Shown here: piece by piece, positions 9,926-18,872 of the stretch
How positions within the stretch are numbered: the first letter of the stretch is position 1
Layout: the number at the start of each line of letters is the position of its first letter
Origin: Polynucleobacter necessarius
GTDB taxonomy: Bacteria > Pseudomonadota > Gammaproteobacteria > Burkholderiales > Burkholderiaceae
DNA length: 64,000 nucleotides
Assembly (NCBI RefSeq): GCF_900095175.1
Contig: NZ_LT606946.1
Coordinates: 970,058 to 1,034,057 of the forward strand
Direction: 5' to 3'
Notes under the pieces: model-generated
What the model was told of the DNA's origin: nothing
The model's database searches: none
Seen by the model: only the letters and a program-made list of their open reading frames with translations
Translations under genes and position numbers: made by a program

Positions 9926-12055
9926 ATGACTGCATCTACCCCTCTACATTCTGCTGACCTACAACAGAATCCACTCATTTCATTCGGCCGAGGTATTTGC
10001 GACTACTCTCAGGTCAAGTCTTCTGACATTAAACCCGCGATAGATTTTCTACTGGCACAGGCGGAAAAAGCAGTGGCTCAAGCAGTCGACCCAAAGACAC
10101 CAGCAAGCTGGAATGACTTAGTTGAGCCTCTCGAAGATGCCACCGAATCTCTCAGCAGATCTTGGAGGGTGATTTCACACCTCAATAGCGTTGTAGATAC
10201 GCCAGAACTGAGAGCAGCTTATGGTGAAATGATCCCCAAGGTTACTGCGTTCTTCTCAAGCCTAGGTCAAAACTTAGCGCTTTACCAAAGATTCAAAGAG
10301 CTTAGTCAAAGTACTAGCTATGCCAATCTGAGTGCTTCACAGAAAAAAGTGATTGAAAATTCTTTAAGGGATTTTCGTCTTGGCGGAGCAGAACTCAGTG
10401 ATGGTGATAAGCCACGTTTTTCCCAAATTCAGGATGAGCAAGTTTTGCTAGGAAAAGCATTTTCAGACCACGTATTAGATGCGACTGATAGCTTTGTCCA
10501 TCTCGTTACAGACAAGTCTGAGTTGGCAGGATTGCCTGAAGACGCCATTGCCGCAGCTGCAGATACAGCACAGCAAAAAGGTTTGCAAGGTTGGGCTTTT
10601 ACCCTCCACTTCCCCTCTTACTACCCAGTCATGCAGTATTCTGAGAATCGCCCACTACGTCGCTTAATGTATGAAGCTTACGTCACGCAAGCCTCGGAAT
10701 TGGCTCCCCAGTACTCACAAGGAAAGCTGGATTGGGATAACACTACAAATATGCTGAAGCAACTCAAGTTACGTGATGAAGAGGCGCGCATGCTAGGGTT
10801 TGAGAACTATGCCGCTCTAAGCTTAGCTCCCAAAATGGCTAGCAGTGTCAGCGAGGTAGATGCCTTCCTCACTACCTTTGCACAAAAAGCGAAACCATTT
10901 GCACTGAAAGATTGGAAAGAGCTTTCTGACTTCGCCAAAACTGAATTGAATATTAGCAATGGATTAGAGCCATGGGATATTGCCTTTGCCTCTGAAAGAC
11001 TAAAACAAGAGCGCTACTCTTTCTCCGAGAATGAACTCAAGCAATATTTCCCGCTACCCAAAGTGCTAGATGGACTCTTCCAAGTCATCCAGACTTTGTT
11101 TGGCGTGAAAATTGAGAGTGCCAATCTGCCAGCATGGCATGCGGATGTCCAATCCTTCTCAGTTAAGAATGCTGAAGACAGGGTTGTAGCCTACTTCTAT
11201 TTAGACCCATATGCTCGCCCTGGTAAGCGCGGTGGGGCCTGGATGGATGATGCGCGTGGTCGCAGAGAATTGCCTAATGGTGAGATTCAAGTACCGGTAG
11301 CGTATTTGGTTTGTAATTTTGCACCGCCAGTAAAAGTAGATGGCGTACTGCGTCAACCCACCATTACTCATGATGATGCCATCACCCTATTCCATGAGAG
11401 TGGTCATGGCCTGCATCACCTCTTAACCCAGGTAAGCGCTTTAGGTGTATCAGGCATCAATGGCGTGGAATGGGACGCGGTCGAATTACCTAGCCAGTTC
11501 ATGGAAAACTTCTGCTGGGAGTGGGAAGTCTTAGAAAAAATGACTGCACATGCAGAGACTGGAAAACCTCTCCCCCGAGAGCTTTATGAAAAAATTCTAG
11601 CGGCCAAGAATTTCCAAAATGGCTATATGACATTGCGTCAAGTGGTGATGTCTCTGACTGACTGGCGTCTGCATGCTAATTTTGATGTTGAAAATGCAAA
11701 AGGACAGGCGGTGCTGGAGCTATCTAAAAGCATTGCAGATGAATTCAATGTTATTCCACAACCAGCCATCTCCCGATGGATCAATACTTTTAGCCATATC
11801 TTTGCAGGAGGTTACGCAGCAGGCTATTACAGCTATAAATGGGCTGAAGTACTTTCTGCGGATGTGTACTCTGCCTTTGAAGAAGCAGCAAAACTCACTG
11901 GCAGTGTTCTGGATGAAAAAACGGGGGCTCGTTATCGCCAAGAGATCTTAGAGGTAGGCGGCAGTCGTCCGGCAGCTGAGTCATTCAAGGCATTTAGAGG
12001 CAGAGAACCAAGTATTGATGCCTTACTTCGTCACGGCGGCCTAGTAACTCAATAA
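9926..12055 (+). CDS. prlC: M3 family metallopeptidase, oligopeptidase A-like
   Basis: Cytoplasmic zinc peptidase that degrades oligopeptides, including cleaved signal peptides in studied homologues. 709 aa, near the usual 680-700. The zinc motif HESGHGLHH (HExxH) is at about residue 489, with the downstream glutamate ligand region about 25-30 residues later, NGVEWDAVELPSQFMENF. The C-terminal part FAGGYAAGYYSYKW is typical of M3. Its start follows folD by 53 nt. Gene symbol by family resemblance; a dipeptidyl carboxypeptidase (Dcp) assignment is less likely given the context. Confidence 0.93.
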   Translation: MTASTPLHSADLQQNPLISFGRGICDYSQVKSSDIKPAIDFLLAQAEKAVAQAVDPKTPASWNDLVEPLEDATESLSRSWRVISHLNSVVDTPELRAAYGEMIPKVTAFFSSLGQNLALYQRFKELSQSTSYANLSASQKKVIENSLRDFRLGGAELSDGDKPRFSQIQDEQVLLGKAFSDHVLDATDSFVHLVTDKSELAGLPEDAIAAAADTAQQKGLQGWAFTLHFPSYYPVMQYSENRPLRRLMYEAYVTQASELAPQYSQGKLDWDNTTNMLKQLKLRDEEARMLGFENYAALSLAPKMASSVSEVDAFLTTFAQKAKPFALKDWKELSDFAKTELNISNGLEPWDIAFASERLKQERYSFSENELKQYFPLPKVLDGLFQVIQTLFGVKIESANLPAWHADVQSFSVKNAEDRVVAYFYLDPYARPGKRGGAWMDDARGRRELPNGEIQVPVAYLVCNFAPPVKVDGVLRQPTITHDDAITLFHESGHGLHHLLTQVSALGVSGINGVEWDAVELPSQFMENFCWEWEVLEKMTAHAETGKPLPRELYEKILAAKNFQNGYMTLRQVVMSLTDWRLHANFDVENAKGQAVLELSKSIADEFNVIPQPAISRWINTFSHIFAGGYAAGYYSYKWAEVLSADVYSAFEEAAKLTGSVLDEKTGARYRQEILEVGGSRPAAESFKAFRGREPSIDALLRHGGLVTQ

Positions 12056-12065
12056 AGTCAAATCT

Positions 12066-12911
12066 CTAGACTGAAATCTTTGCAATGACGGGGGCGTGAT
12101 CCGAAGGCTGCTCCCAAGTACGGGGCTCTTTATCGATAATGCTTTCTGTGCATTTATCTTTAAGGGCCTCGCTTAATAGAATGTGATCAATCCGCATTCC
12201 AGCATTTCTTCTGAAGCCCATCATACGGTAATCCCACCAGCTAAAGGATTTAGGCGCCTGTTCAAACATCCGATAAGAATCGGTAAGCCCTAGATTTAAA
12301 AGCTGTTGAAACGCCTCTCTCTCAGGTGGAGAGACGAGGTTTTGACCAATCCACTTAGCGGGATCATGCACATCATCATCCGTAGGTGCGATATTGAAAT
12401 CGCCCAAAAGTGCTAAGCGACTATTCTGACCCAACTCATCGCTTAACCAATTTTCTAAAGCTTTAAGCCAAGCTAATTTGTAGACAAACTTATCACTATC
12501 GGGCGATTGTCCATTAGGGAAATAAGCTGACACCAGGCGAATGGGTTGCATCCCTTTAAAACAAACTGTAGCAGCCAAAATACGTTGCTGTTCATCCGTG
12601 CTGCCAGGGATATTTCTAATTGGCTTTAAAAAAGTTGTTTCATGATTGCTGGCAATCGGGGCCAATGCAGCTTTGCGAACAATAATAGCCACACCGTTAT
12701 AGGTCTTCTGACCAGCAGCAATGCTGAGGTAGCCCGCATCTTCGAATTCCTTGTGCGGATACTTATCATCAGTGAGCTTGAGTTCTTGAAGACAAAGAGC
12801 ATCAATCGGCTTCTTAGCCTTCTCTTGGTCCTGCAGCCACTTGAGTACATGAGGTAAACGTACCTTCAGTGAATTAACATTCCACGCAGCTATTCTTACT
12901 GACTCAGCCAT
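12066..12911 (-). CDS. xth: Exodeoxyribonuclease III
   Basis: Mg-dependent apurinic/apyrimidinic endonuclease and 3'-5' exonuclease of base excision repair. About 281 aa, an EEP-fold protein with NVNSLKVRLP near the N-terminus, LQELKLTDDKYP, LGDFNIAP and the terminal SDHAPVI carrying the catalytic Asp-His. I use the ATG at 12909-12911 because homologues begin there; an upstream extension to 12980 would run inside ntrC. The start overlaps the ntrC stop by 8 nt (ATGGCTGA), so it is translationally coupled and probably part of glnA-ntrB-ntrC-xth. Confidence 0.95.
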   Translation of the reverse strand: MAESVRIAAWNVNSLKVRLPHVLKWLQDQEKAKKPIDALCLQELKLTDDKYPHKEFEDAGYLSIAAGQKTYNGVAIIVRKAALAPIASNHETTFLKPIRNIPGSTDEQQRILAATVCFKGMQPIRLVSAYFPNGQSPDSDKFVYKLAWLKALENWLSDELGQNSRLALLGDFNIAPTDDDVHDPAKWIGQNLVSPPEREAFQQLLNLGLTDSYRMFEQAPKSFSWWDYRMMGFRRNAGMRIDHILLSEALKDKCTESIIDKEPRTWEQPSDHAPVIAKISV

Positions 12912-14355
12912 CAATACCAAGCTCCTGCAATTTACGAGTAATCGTATTGCGACCAATTCCAAGACGCTGCGCAGCCTCAACCCGTCTTCCGCGGGTTACT
13001 TCAAGAGTTGCCTGCAACACTGCCTTTTCAAATTTTGAGCATAGTACGTCATACACTTCCGCATCGCCATCCTGAAGCATTTTGGCAGCCAGGCGACCCA
13101 AACCACTCTCCCAATCTATGGCAGCACCCCGCAGCACTACTTGGGCCGAAGGATTAGATTCACCCTGCAATAAGATGGGCTGCTCACCCGCTTCAGCCAA
13201 AATATCAGCAGGCAAATCACTGACACCAATGACATTGGACGGCGTCATTACTGTTAGCCAATGGCAAAGATTTTCTAGTTGGCGGACATTGCCAGGAAAT
13301 GGCATAACGCTAATATCCTTTAATACTTCATCAGAGAGCTTTTTAGCTTCGACACCCAGAGATTTAGCGCATGACAACATAAAATGTCGCGCCAGCACTG
13401 GAATATCTTCGGCGCGCTCACGTAAGGCTGGCATCCGCAAGCGAATCACATTCAAGCGATGCAATAAATCTTCGCGGAAAGCACCAGCAGCAACTCGGGC
13501 TTCTAGCTTTTGGTGGGTTGAAGCAATGATTCGAACATTGGCCTTAATGGGGTCTTGCCCACCAACTCGATAGAAATGACCATCGGTTAAAGCGCGCAAT
13601 AGGCGAGTTTGAAGATCAAACGGAATGTCGCCAATCTCATCTAAAAATAAAGTGCCACCATCAGCCTGTTCAAAGCGGCCACGGCGCAAAGTCAAAGCAC
13701 CGGGGAAGGCGCCACGCTCATGACCAAACAGTTCGGACTCTAATAAATCCTTAGGTACTTCAGCCGTGCTAAAGGCAATAAATGGACCCTTAGCACGAGG
13801 ACTATGCTTGTGCAACGCTTGCGCGACCAACTCTTTGCCAGTACCAGATTCACCAGTAATTAAGACTGTGGAATGGGACTGAGCAAGACGGCCTATCGCT
13901 CTAAAAACTTCTTGCATGGCTGGCGCTTGACCAATAATCTCAGTGGAATCCTGTCTCCAACCATTCATCTCTTTATTGCCTGAAAGATTGCGCTCGCTTT
14001 GCTCCATTGCACGACGAATCAACTCTACAGCCTTATCGATATCAAATGGCTTAGTAAAGTATTCAAATGCGCCACCCTGAAATGATGAGACTGCTGAATC
14101 CAAATCTGAGTATGCAGTCATGATGATGACTGGGAGCATTGGATGACTTTCTTTTACATTTTGTAAAAGATCTAAACCATTGCCACGCGGCATCCGAATA
14201 TCAGAAATTAATACTTGAGGAACTTCTTTCTCCAAGGCATCGAGCACATCATTCGGATTAGAAAAGCTCTTGTGAGGAATGTTCTCGCGAGTCAATGCCT
14301 TTTCTAGCACCCAACGAATAGATTGGTCATCATCTACGATCCAAACGGGTTTCAT
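12904..14355 (-). CDS. ntrC: Nitrogen regulation response regulator NtrC (NRI), with an altered sigma54-contact motif
   Basis: Enhancer-binding activator of sigma54 promoters in nitrogen limitation. 483 aa: receiver domain (1-120, phospho-acceptor about D52 in ISDIRMP), AAA+ domain (about 140-370, Walker A GESGTGKE, Walker B FLDEIGD) and C-terminal Fis-type HTH (RVEAAQRLGIGRNTITRKL). The L1 loop that contacts sigma54 is canonically GAFTGA; here residues 215-220 read GAFPGA (Pro codon at 13702-13704). Other motifs are intact. Start overlaps ntrB stop (ATGA). Operators that suit it lie upstream of glnA. Whether the proline is ancestral in this genus or a recent change cannot be told from here. 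Confidence 0.95.
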   Translation of the reverse strand: MKPVWIVDDDQSIRWVLEKALTRENIPHKSFSNPNDVLDALEKEVPQVLISDIRMPRGNGLDLLQNVKESHPMLPVIIMTAYSDLDSAVSSFQGGAFEYFTKPFDIDKAVELIRRAMEQSERNLSGNKEMNGWRQDSTEIIGQAPAMQEVFRAIGRLAQSHSTVLITGESGTGKELVAQALHKHSPRAKGPFIAFSTAEVPKDLLESELFGHERGAFPGALTLRRGRFEQADGGTLFLDEIGDIPFDLQTRLLRALTDGHFYRVGGQDPIKANVRIIASTHQKLEARVAAGAFREDLLHRLNVIRLRMPALRERAEDIPVLARHFMLSCAKSLGVEAKKLSDEVLKDISVMPFPGNVRQLENLCHWLTVMTPSNVIGVSDLPADILAEAGEQPILLQGESNPSAQVVLRGAAIDWESGLGRLAAKMLQDGDAEVYDVLCSKFEKAVLQATLEVTRGRRVEAAQRLGIGRNTITRKLQELGIDG

Positions 14356-15488
14356 AATGCTTTCTCCTGCCTACGATAAGGAATTTGAATATGGAAGTCA
14401 GTCCGTCCAGGACGACTGTCACAGGCAATAAAGCCTTGGTGTTGCTGTACAAAAGTTTGTGCGAGAGTGAGGCCAAGACCGCTGCCACCATCCCTGCCAG
14501 AAACTAATGGAAAGAAAATGCGCTCACAGATATCCTCTGGAATACCTGGGCCGTTATCAATCACATGCAAGTCCATGGCCATTTTGTAGCGTTGCTTGGA
14601 GATGGTGACCGAACGAGCTACCCTTGTCTTCAATTCAATTTGGGCAATGCCTTGCTGTATTTCTTCTGAAAGTGCTTGAGCAGCGTTATGAGCAATATTG
14701 AGTACGGCCTGAATGAGTTGCTCGCGATCACCCAGAACTTCCGGAAGGCTGGTGTCGTAGTTACGAATAATCCGCAATCCTTTCGGAAACTCAGCTAAAA
14801 CTAGGCTACGAACTCTTTCCAATGCCTCATGGACATTAAATGATTCCATAGCGTGCGCCTTACGATGTGGCGCGAGCAATCTATCAACTAAGTTTTGAAG
14901 TCGATCCGACTCTTTAATAATGACCTGAGTATATTCACGCAAGCCCTTCTCTGGAAGCTCAAACTCTAGTAATTGCGCGGCACCTCTAATGCCGCCCAAA
15001 GGATTTTTAATCTCATGCGCTAAGTTACGCATTAACTGTTTATTTGCCTCTACCTGCTGCGTGACACGCTCATCACGCTCACTGCGTAGCTGCTGATCAA
15101 TTAGAAACCATTCCATCATGATCAGAGTCGGATCTTCAAGACTCGCTACGACTACGTGTGCAGGAATTGACTCCTGATGAATGCTACCTGGCAAAGAATG
15201 CAATACCATTTCTTGGCGTTGAGCAGATACATGCCCCGCTTTGACCTCTTCGATCATGCGCTTAATGGAAGCATTATCCCCAAAGAGGTTGTGCACAGAC
15301 CGGCCCTCAAGCGATTTTCGTGACAGATCCAGCGCAGACTCTGCGGCAGGATTCACATAAACCAATTGTTGGTTCTCAGCCTCAAATACCACGATGGCAT
15401 TGGGCATCTGATCAAGCAATGTCGGAAAAAAAGGAGCAGCCGAAGCTGCCCCTTTGAACGAATTGCGCAACAGACCTGCGCTCAACAT
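14352..15488 (-). CDS. ntrB: Nitrogen regulation sensor histidine kinase NtrB (NRII)
   Basis: Soluble kinase/phosphatase that controls NtrC, itself controlled by PII. 378 aa: PAS domain (about 20-130, MPNAIVVFEAENQQLVYVNP), HisKA with phospho-acceptor His in RNLAHEIKNPLGGIRGA, and HATPase with NIAHNAAQAL, DNGPGIP and GGSGLGLTLA. No membrane segments. The start is 11 nt downstream of the glnA stop, with GAGGGAG as ribosome site, and its stop overlaps ntrC by 4 nt: a glnA-ntrB-ntrC operon as in enterobacteria. Confidence 0.95.
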   Translation of the reverse strand: MLSAGLLRNSFKGAASAAPFFPTLLDQMPNAIVVFEAENQQLVYVNPAAESALDLSRKSLEGRSVHNLFGDNASIKRMIEEVKAGHVSAQRQEMVLHSLPGSIHQESIPAHVVVASLEDPTLIMMEWFLIDQQLRSERDERVTQQVEANKQLMRNLAHEIKNPLGGIRGAAQLLEFELPEKGLREYTQVIIKESDRLQNLVDRLLAPHRKAHAMESFNVHEALERVRSLVLAEFPKGLRIIRNYDTSLPEVLGDREQLIQAVLNIAHNAAQALSEEIQQGIAQIELKTRVARSVTISKQRYKMAMDLHVIDNGPGIPEDICERIFFPLVSGRDGGSGLGLTLAQTFVQQHQGFIACDSRPGRTDFHIQIPYRRQEKAL

Positions 15489-15499
15489 TTCTCCCTCGC

Positions 15500-16915
15500 T
15501 TACAGGGAGTAGTACATATCGAATTCGATTGGATGAGTAGTCATACGGAAACGTGTGACATCTTCCATCTTCAAAGCGATATATGCGTCGATCATAGAGT
15601 CTGTAAAGACACCGCCACGAGTCAAGAACTCACGGTCTTTGTTCAAGGCTTCCAATGCTTCTTCCAAGCTTGCACAAACGGTTGGGATCTTTGCATCTTC
15701 TTCTGGTGGCAAGTCATACAAGTTCTTGTCAGCAGCTTCACCTGGATGAATCTTGTTCTGAATACCATCTAAACCTGCCATCATCAATGCTGAGAAGCAG
15801 AGGTATGGGTTAGCCAATGGATCAGGGAAGCGAGTCTCAATACGACGACCTTTAGGGCTTGAAACGTGCGGAATACGAATCGAAGCAGAACGGTTACGTG
15901 CGGAGTAAGCCAACTTCACTGGGGCCTCAAAACCTGGAACCAAACGCTTGTATGAGTTTGTACCTGGGTTGGTAATCGCATTCAATGCTTTAGCGTGCTT
16001 AATGATACCGCCGATGTAGAACAATGCGAACTCTGACAAACCTGCATAGCCGTTACCAGCAAACAAGTTCTCGCCGTTCTTCCAAATAGATTGGTGAACG
16101 TGCATGCCAGAACCGTTGTCGCCAACGATAGGCTTAGGCATAAATGTGGCTGTCTTGCCATAAGCATGGGCTACGTTTTGAACGACATACTTCTGCCAGA
16201 TAGTCCAGTCAGCACGCTCAACCAATGTGCTGAACTTGGCACCCAATTCGTTTTGGCCTTGACCAGCAACTTCATGGTGATGAACTTCGACAGGAATGCC
16301 TAAAGATTCGAGGATCAAACACATTTCAGAACGCATGTCCTGGAATGTATCTACTGGAGCAACTGGAAAGTAGCCGCCTTTTTTACCTGGACGGTGACCA
16401 GTGTTGCCACCTTCGATTTCAGCAGCCGAAGACCATGGAGCCTCTTCAGAATCTATCTTAACGAAACAACCCTGCATGTCAGCACCCCAACGGACGCCAT
16501 CAAAAATAAAGAATTCTGGCTCTGGACCAAAGTAAGCTGTGTCGCCTAGGCCAGTGCTTTTCAAATAAGACTCAGCACGCTTTGCAATCGAACGTGGGTC
16601 ACGATCGTAACCTTTGCCATCTGAAGGCTCGATCACATCACATGTGATCACCAATGTTGGCTCTTCATAAAATGGGTCGATATAGCAAGCTGTTGGATCT
16701 GGCATTAACAACATGTCAGAAGCTTCAATACCTTTCCAACCAGCAATAGATGAACCGTCAAATGCATGACCGCTCTCAAATTTGTCTTCGTCAAATGCAG
16801 AAATAGGTACTGTAGTGTGTTGCTCTTTGCCCTTTGTATCTACAAAGCGGAAATCAACAAAAGTACACTCTTTCTCTTTAACTAACTTCATCACATCAGC
16901 GACGGTCTTCGTCAT
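15500..16915 (-). CDS. glnA: Type I glutamine synthetase
   Basis: ATP-dependent ligation of ammonium to glutamate; the main ammonium assimilation step. 471 aa, the usual length for the dodecameric GSI-beta enzyme. The N-terminal beta-grasp region is followed by DGSSIAGW, the glutamate/ATP region ([21 protein letters not shown]) and NRSASIRIP. The adenylylation site Tyr lies in [10 protein letters not shown] near the C-terminus, so covalent control by GlnE is likely. Head of glnA-ntrB-ntrC-xth, with paired NtrC-type sites and a GG-N10-GC element upstream. Confidence 0.98.
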   Translation of the reverse strand: MTKTVADVMKLVKEKECTFVDFRFVDTKGKEQHTTVPISAFDEDKFESGHAFDGSSIAGWKGIEASDMLLMPDPTACYIDPFYEEPTLVITCDVIEPSDGKGYDRDPRSIAKRAESYLKSTGLGDTAYFGPEPEFFIFDGVRWGADMQGCFVKIDSEEAPWSSAAEIEGGNTGHRPGKKGGYFPVAPVDTFQDMRSEMCLILESLGIPVEVHHHEVAGQGQNELGAKFSTLVERADWTIWQKYVVQNVAHAYGKTATFMPKPIVGDNGSGMHVHQSIWKNGENLFAGNGYAGLSEFALFYIGGIIKHAKALNAITNPGTNSYKRLVPGFEAPVKLAYSARNRSASIRIPHVSSPKGRRIETRFPDPLANPYLCFSALMMAGLDGIQNKIHPGEAADKNLYDLPPEEDAKIPTVCASLEEALEALNKDREFLTRGGVFTDSMIDAYIALKMEDVTRFRMTTHPIEFDMYYSL

Positions 16916-16980
16916 GCAAATCTCCTCTATTAACTAAATTCGGAATACAAACTTAAGGTATAAATCCTTGTTCATTCCAG

Positions 16981-16994
16981 GCATCAAACATGCC
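16981..16994 (-). promoter_or_regulatory. Candidate sigma54 promoter of glnA
   Basis: On the minus strand the sequence GGCATGTTTGATGC has GG and GC exactly 10 nt apart, as in -24/-12 promoters; it fits the consensus TGGCAC-N5-TTGC only partly. It lies about 66 nt upstream of the glnA ATG, with NtrC-like dyads further upstream at the expected spacing. Consensus-based prediction. Confidence 0.5.
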
Positions 16995-17045
16995 CTTGGG
17001 ATGTATCTAATTTACTGAAGCAAACAAATGGGAATGATCATTATT

Positions 17046-17060
17046 GCACTAATTAAGTGC
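17046..17060. promoter_or_regulatory. NtrC-type operator, proximal to glnA
   Basis: GCACTAATTAAGTGC is a dyad of the form GCAC-N7-GTGC, the core of known NtrC sites. Its centre is about 84 bp upstream of the predicted glnA transcription start. Confidence 0.65.
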
Positions 17061-17097
17061 TCAAATACGTCTTAAAACCTGAAAAAATAGTGTATTT

Positions 17098-17112
17098 GCA
17101 CTAAATTAGTGC
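17098..17112. promoter_or_regulatory. NtrC-type operator, distal to glnA
   Basis: GCACTAAATTAGTGC is a perfect palindromic GCAC-N7-GTGC site. Its centre lies 52 bp (about five helical turns) from the proximal site, on the same face of the helix, which suits cooperative binding of two NtrC dimers as at enteric glnA. It abuts the stop codon of the CinA-like pseudogene. Confidence 0.65.
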
Positions 17113-17976
17113 TTACTCAGGTATTGCAATATCGTGAATCGCATAACCCAAGGCCTGAGTGCCAGCTCGCAAAGCAATCCAAGCACTTTCCAGCAGGCTT
17201 GCATTGCCTTTGATACCTAATTCGATATGGCGCTCAGCGTAAACGCCACCCCTGGAGGGATCGCCAACAGATGGAAGGCTAAAGAACCTTTACCCCAGGA
17301 AATGAAGCCTCAATACGCTCCATTAAAGGGGTGAGGGTCGACTCGATGCCCTTGGGAACGATAAAGCTTTGCTCAGCCCAGTTCTCACGATGAAAGAGGT
17401 TTTGATAATAAGTGTCGAGACACCAGGCCATCATTGGGGCTGCCATCACCGGAAAGCCAGGAACGAAGTAGTGCTCTCGAATAGAAAAGCCTGGAATCTG
17501 GTTATAGGGATTCGGAATAATGTCACTGCCCAGGGGAAACTCCCCCATCTTGAATCGATGTTGATTCTCAGGCGTATTGAGATCCGCCTTAATAGGATCA
17601 CCCTCTGCCATTGACTGAATGCGACCCGCAATTAATTCCTGCGCCGTTGGATGCAACTCGGTTTTAGTTCCGAGGGCCAAAGCAGCACACTGCCTAGTAT
17701 GGTCGTCAGGAGTGGCACCAATACCACCGGTACTAAAAACGACATCGCCACGGCAAAGCTATCTTTTAAGGTGGCTGTGATCTGCTCGGGATCATCCGCG
17801 ACATATTTGGCCCAAGACAGACTCAAGCCACGCTCATTCAGCAACTCAATGAGTTTGCTGAGGTGCTTAGCTTGACGACGACCTGACAAAATTTCATCGC
17901 CGATCACAATCAAACCAAAGCGGCGTGACTTAGTCTCAGGCAAATCAATGCCGACCTGTTTTGATGCTTCAACCAT
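17113..17976 (-). pseudogene. CinA/MoaB-like molybdopterin-binding domain protein, two frameshifts
   Basis: The N-terminal part (RFGLIVIGDEILSGRRQ, 17976 down to about 17755) continues in a second frame (RGDVVFSTGGIGATPDDHTR ... FSIREHYFVPGFPVMA) and finishes in a third (FFSLPSVGDPSRGG ... HDIAIPE), stop at 17113-17115. The first shift looks like loss of one C near 17753, the second like gain of one G near 17287. The three pieces together form one colinear protein of about 287 aa with the family motifs GDEILSGR and STGGIGATPDD. Biochemical role of the standalone family is poorly defined. The start overlaps the EI24-like gene stop by 8 nt. Confidence 0.8.
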
Positions 17977-18839
17977 GGTATGGGAGTTCCATATCAATTA
18001 CACGCGTCTCAATATTTAAAGTCTTCTCCACCTCAGACCTACGCAGCTCTTTTAATGCATCGAGCAAATAATGGGTAAACCACAGCGCAGCAAATACAAA
18101 AATTAAAGAGTAAATCCAAAGAGCAACAAAACTCACAATTGGAAATAAGACTAGAGCTAATGCCGAGGTTGCCCAAAAGAAAGTGGGCACAGCACCGAGC
18201 ATGCCTGAAACAATACCCATAGCTAAAAGTGACCAGCGATGCTGATGCAAGAGCATGTCACGCTCCTCTGCTGTGACATGTTGCGCCAACACATCGTAAG
18301 ACATCAGGCGCATCGTCAGCCAGCCCCATATCAAAGGTGGCAAGACTGCAACTAGGGGTGGAATCCACCACACCGGTAAAGTCAACATCACCAATGCAAG
18401 GCAGATTAAAGCAGACCAAATCGTGTAAACAAGGCTTCCAAAATAAACCCCCGCCGCGCTTTCTCTCGATGTCTTTATAGGCATGCTGACGAGTCACTAC
18501 CTTGACTATGGTGGGGACGGTTGTAAAGGCGATGAATACCAATAGACTGATTGCAATCAAAGGAATCAACAGCATCACGAAAAATAATGGCGCAATCCAA
18601 GCGCGCGCATTTTCAAAGCCAGCCCAAATCAAGCTGTCCTGAATCCAACTCGTAAAGATAGAGGTTGTCAAAAAGATGTTGAGCATCTCGAGGGCCGAAG
18701 TCCAAGTCAGCCAAATTAAGCTACCCCATAAAATCGAAACGATCAAAAATGGGCGCAGACTTAACCACAGCATTCTGGGATGCATTGTTCCTACCAAAGC
18801 CAAGCCAAAAGACTTGAATACTTGCTGCATGCTATCCAT
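17969..18839 (-). pseudogene. EI24/CysZ-like multi-pass membrane protein, one frameshift
   Basis: About 290 aa over two frames with several hydrophobic helices (ILWGSLIWLTWTSALEM; LFFVMLLIPLIAISLLVF; ALICLALVMLTLPVWW; WATSALALVLFPIVSFV). The N-terminal half ends correctly at KDIERKRGGGLF and resumes one frame over as GSLVYTIWSA. An extra base in the four-A run 18440-18443 (TTTT on the coding strand; three would restore the frame) is the simplest cause. EI24-type proteins are often annotated as sulfate transporter CysZ-like, but function is unproven. Its broken neighbour downstream overlaps it. Confidence 0.75.
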
Positions 18840-18872
18840 AGATTTCCATTATTAAAAAATGAACCGCTGGTT

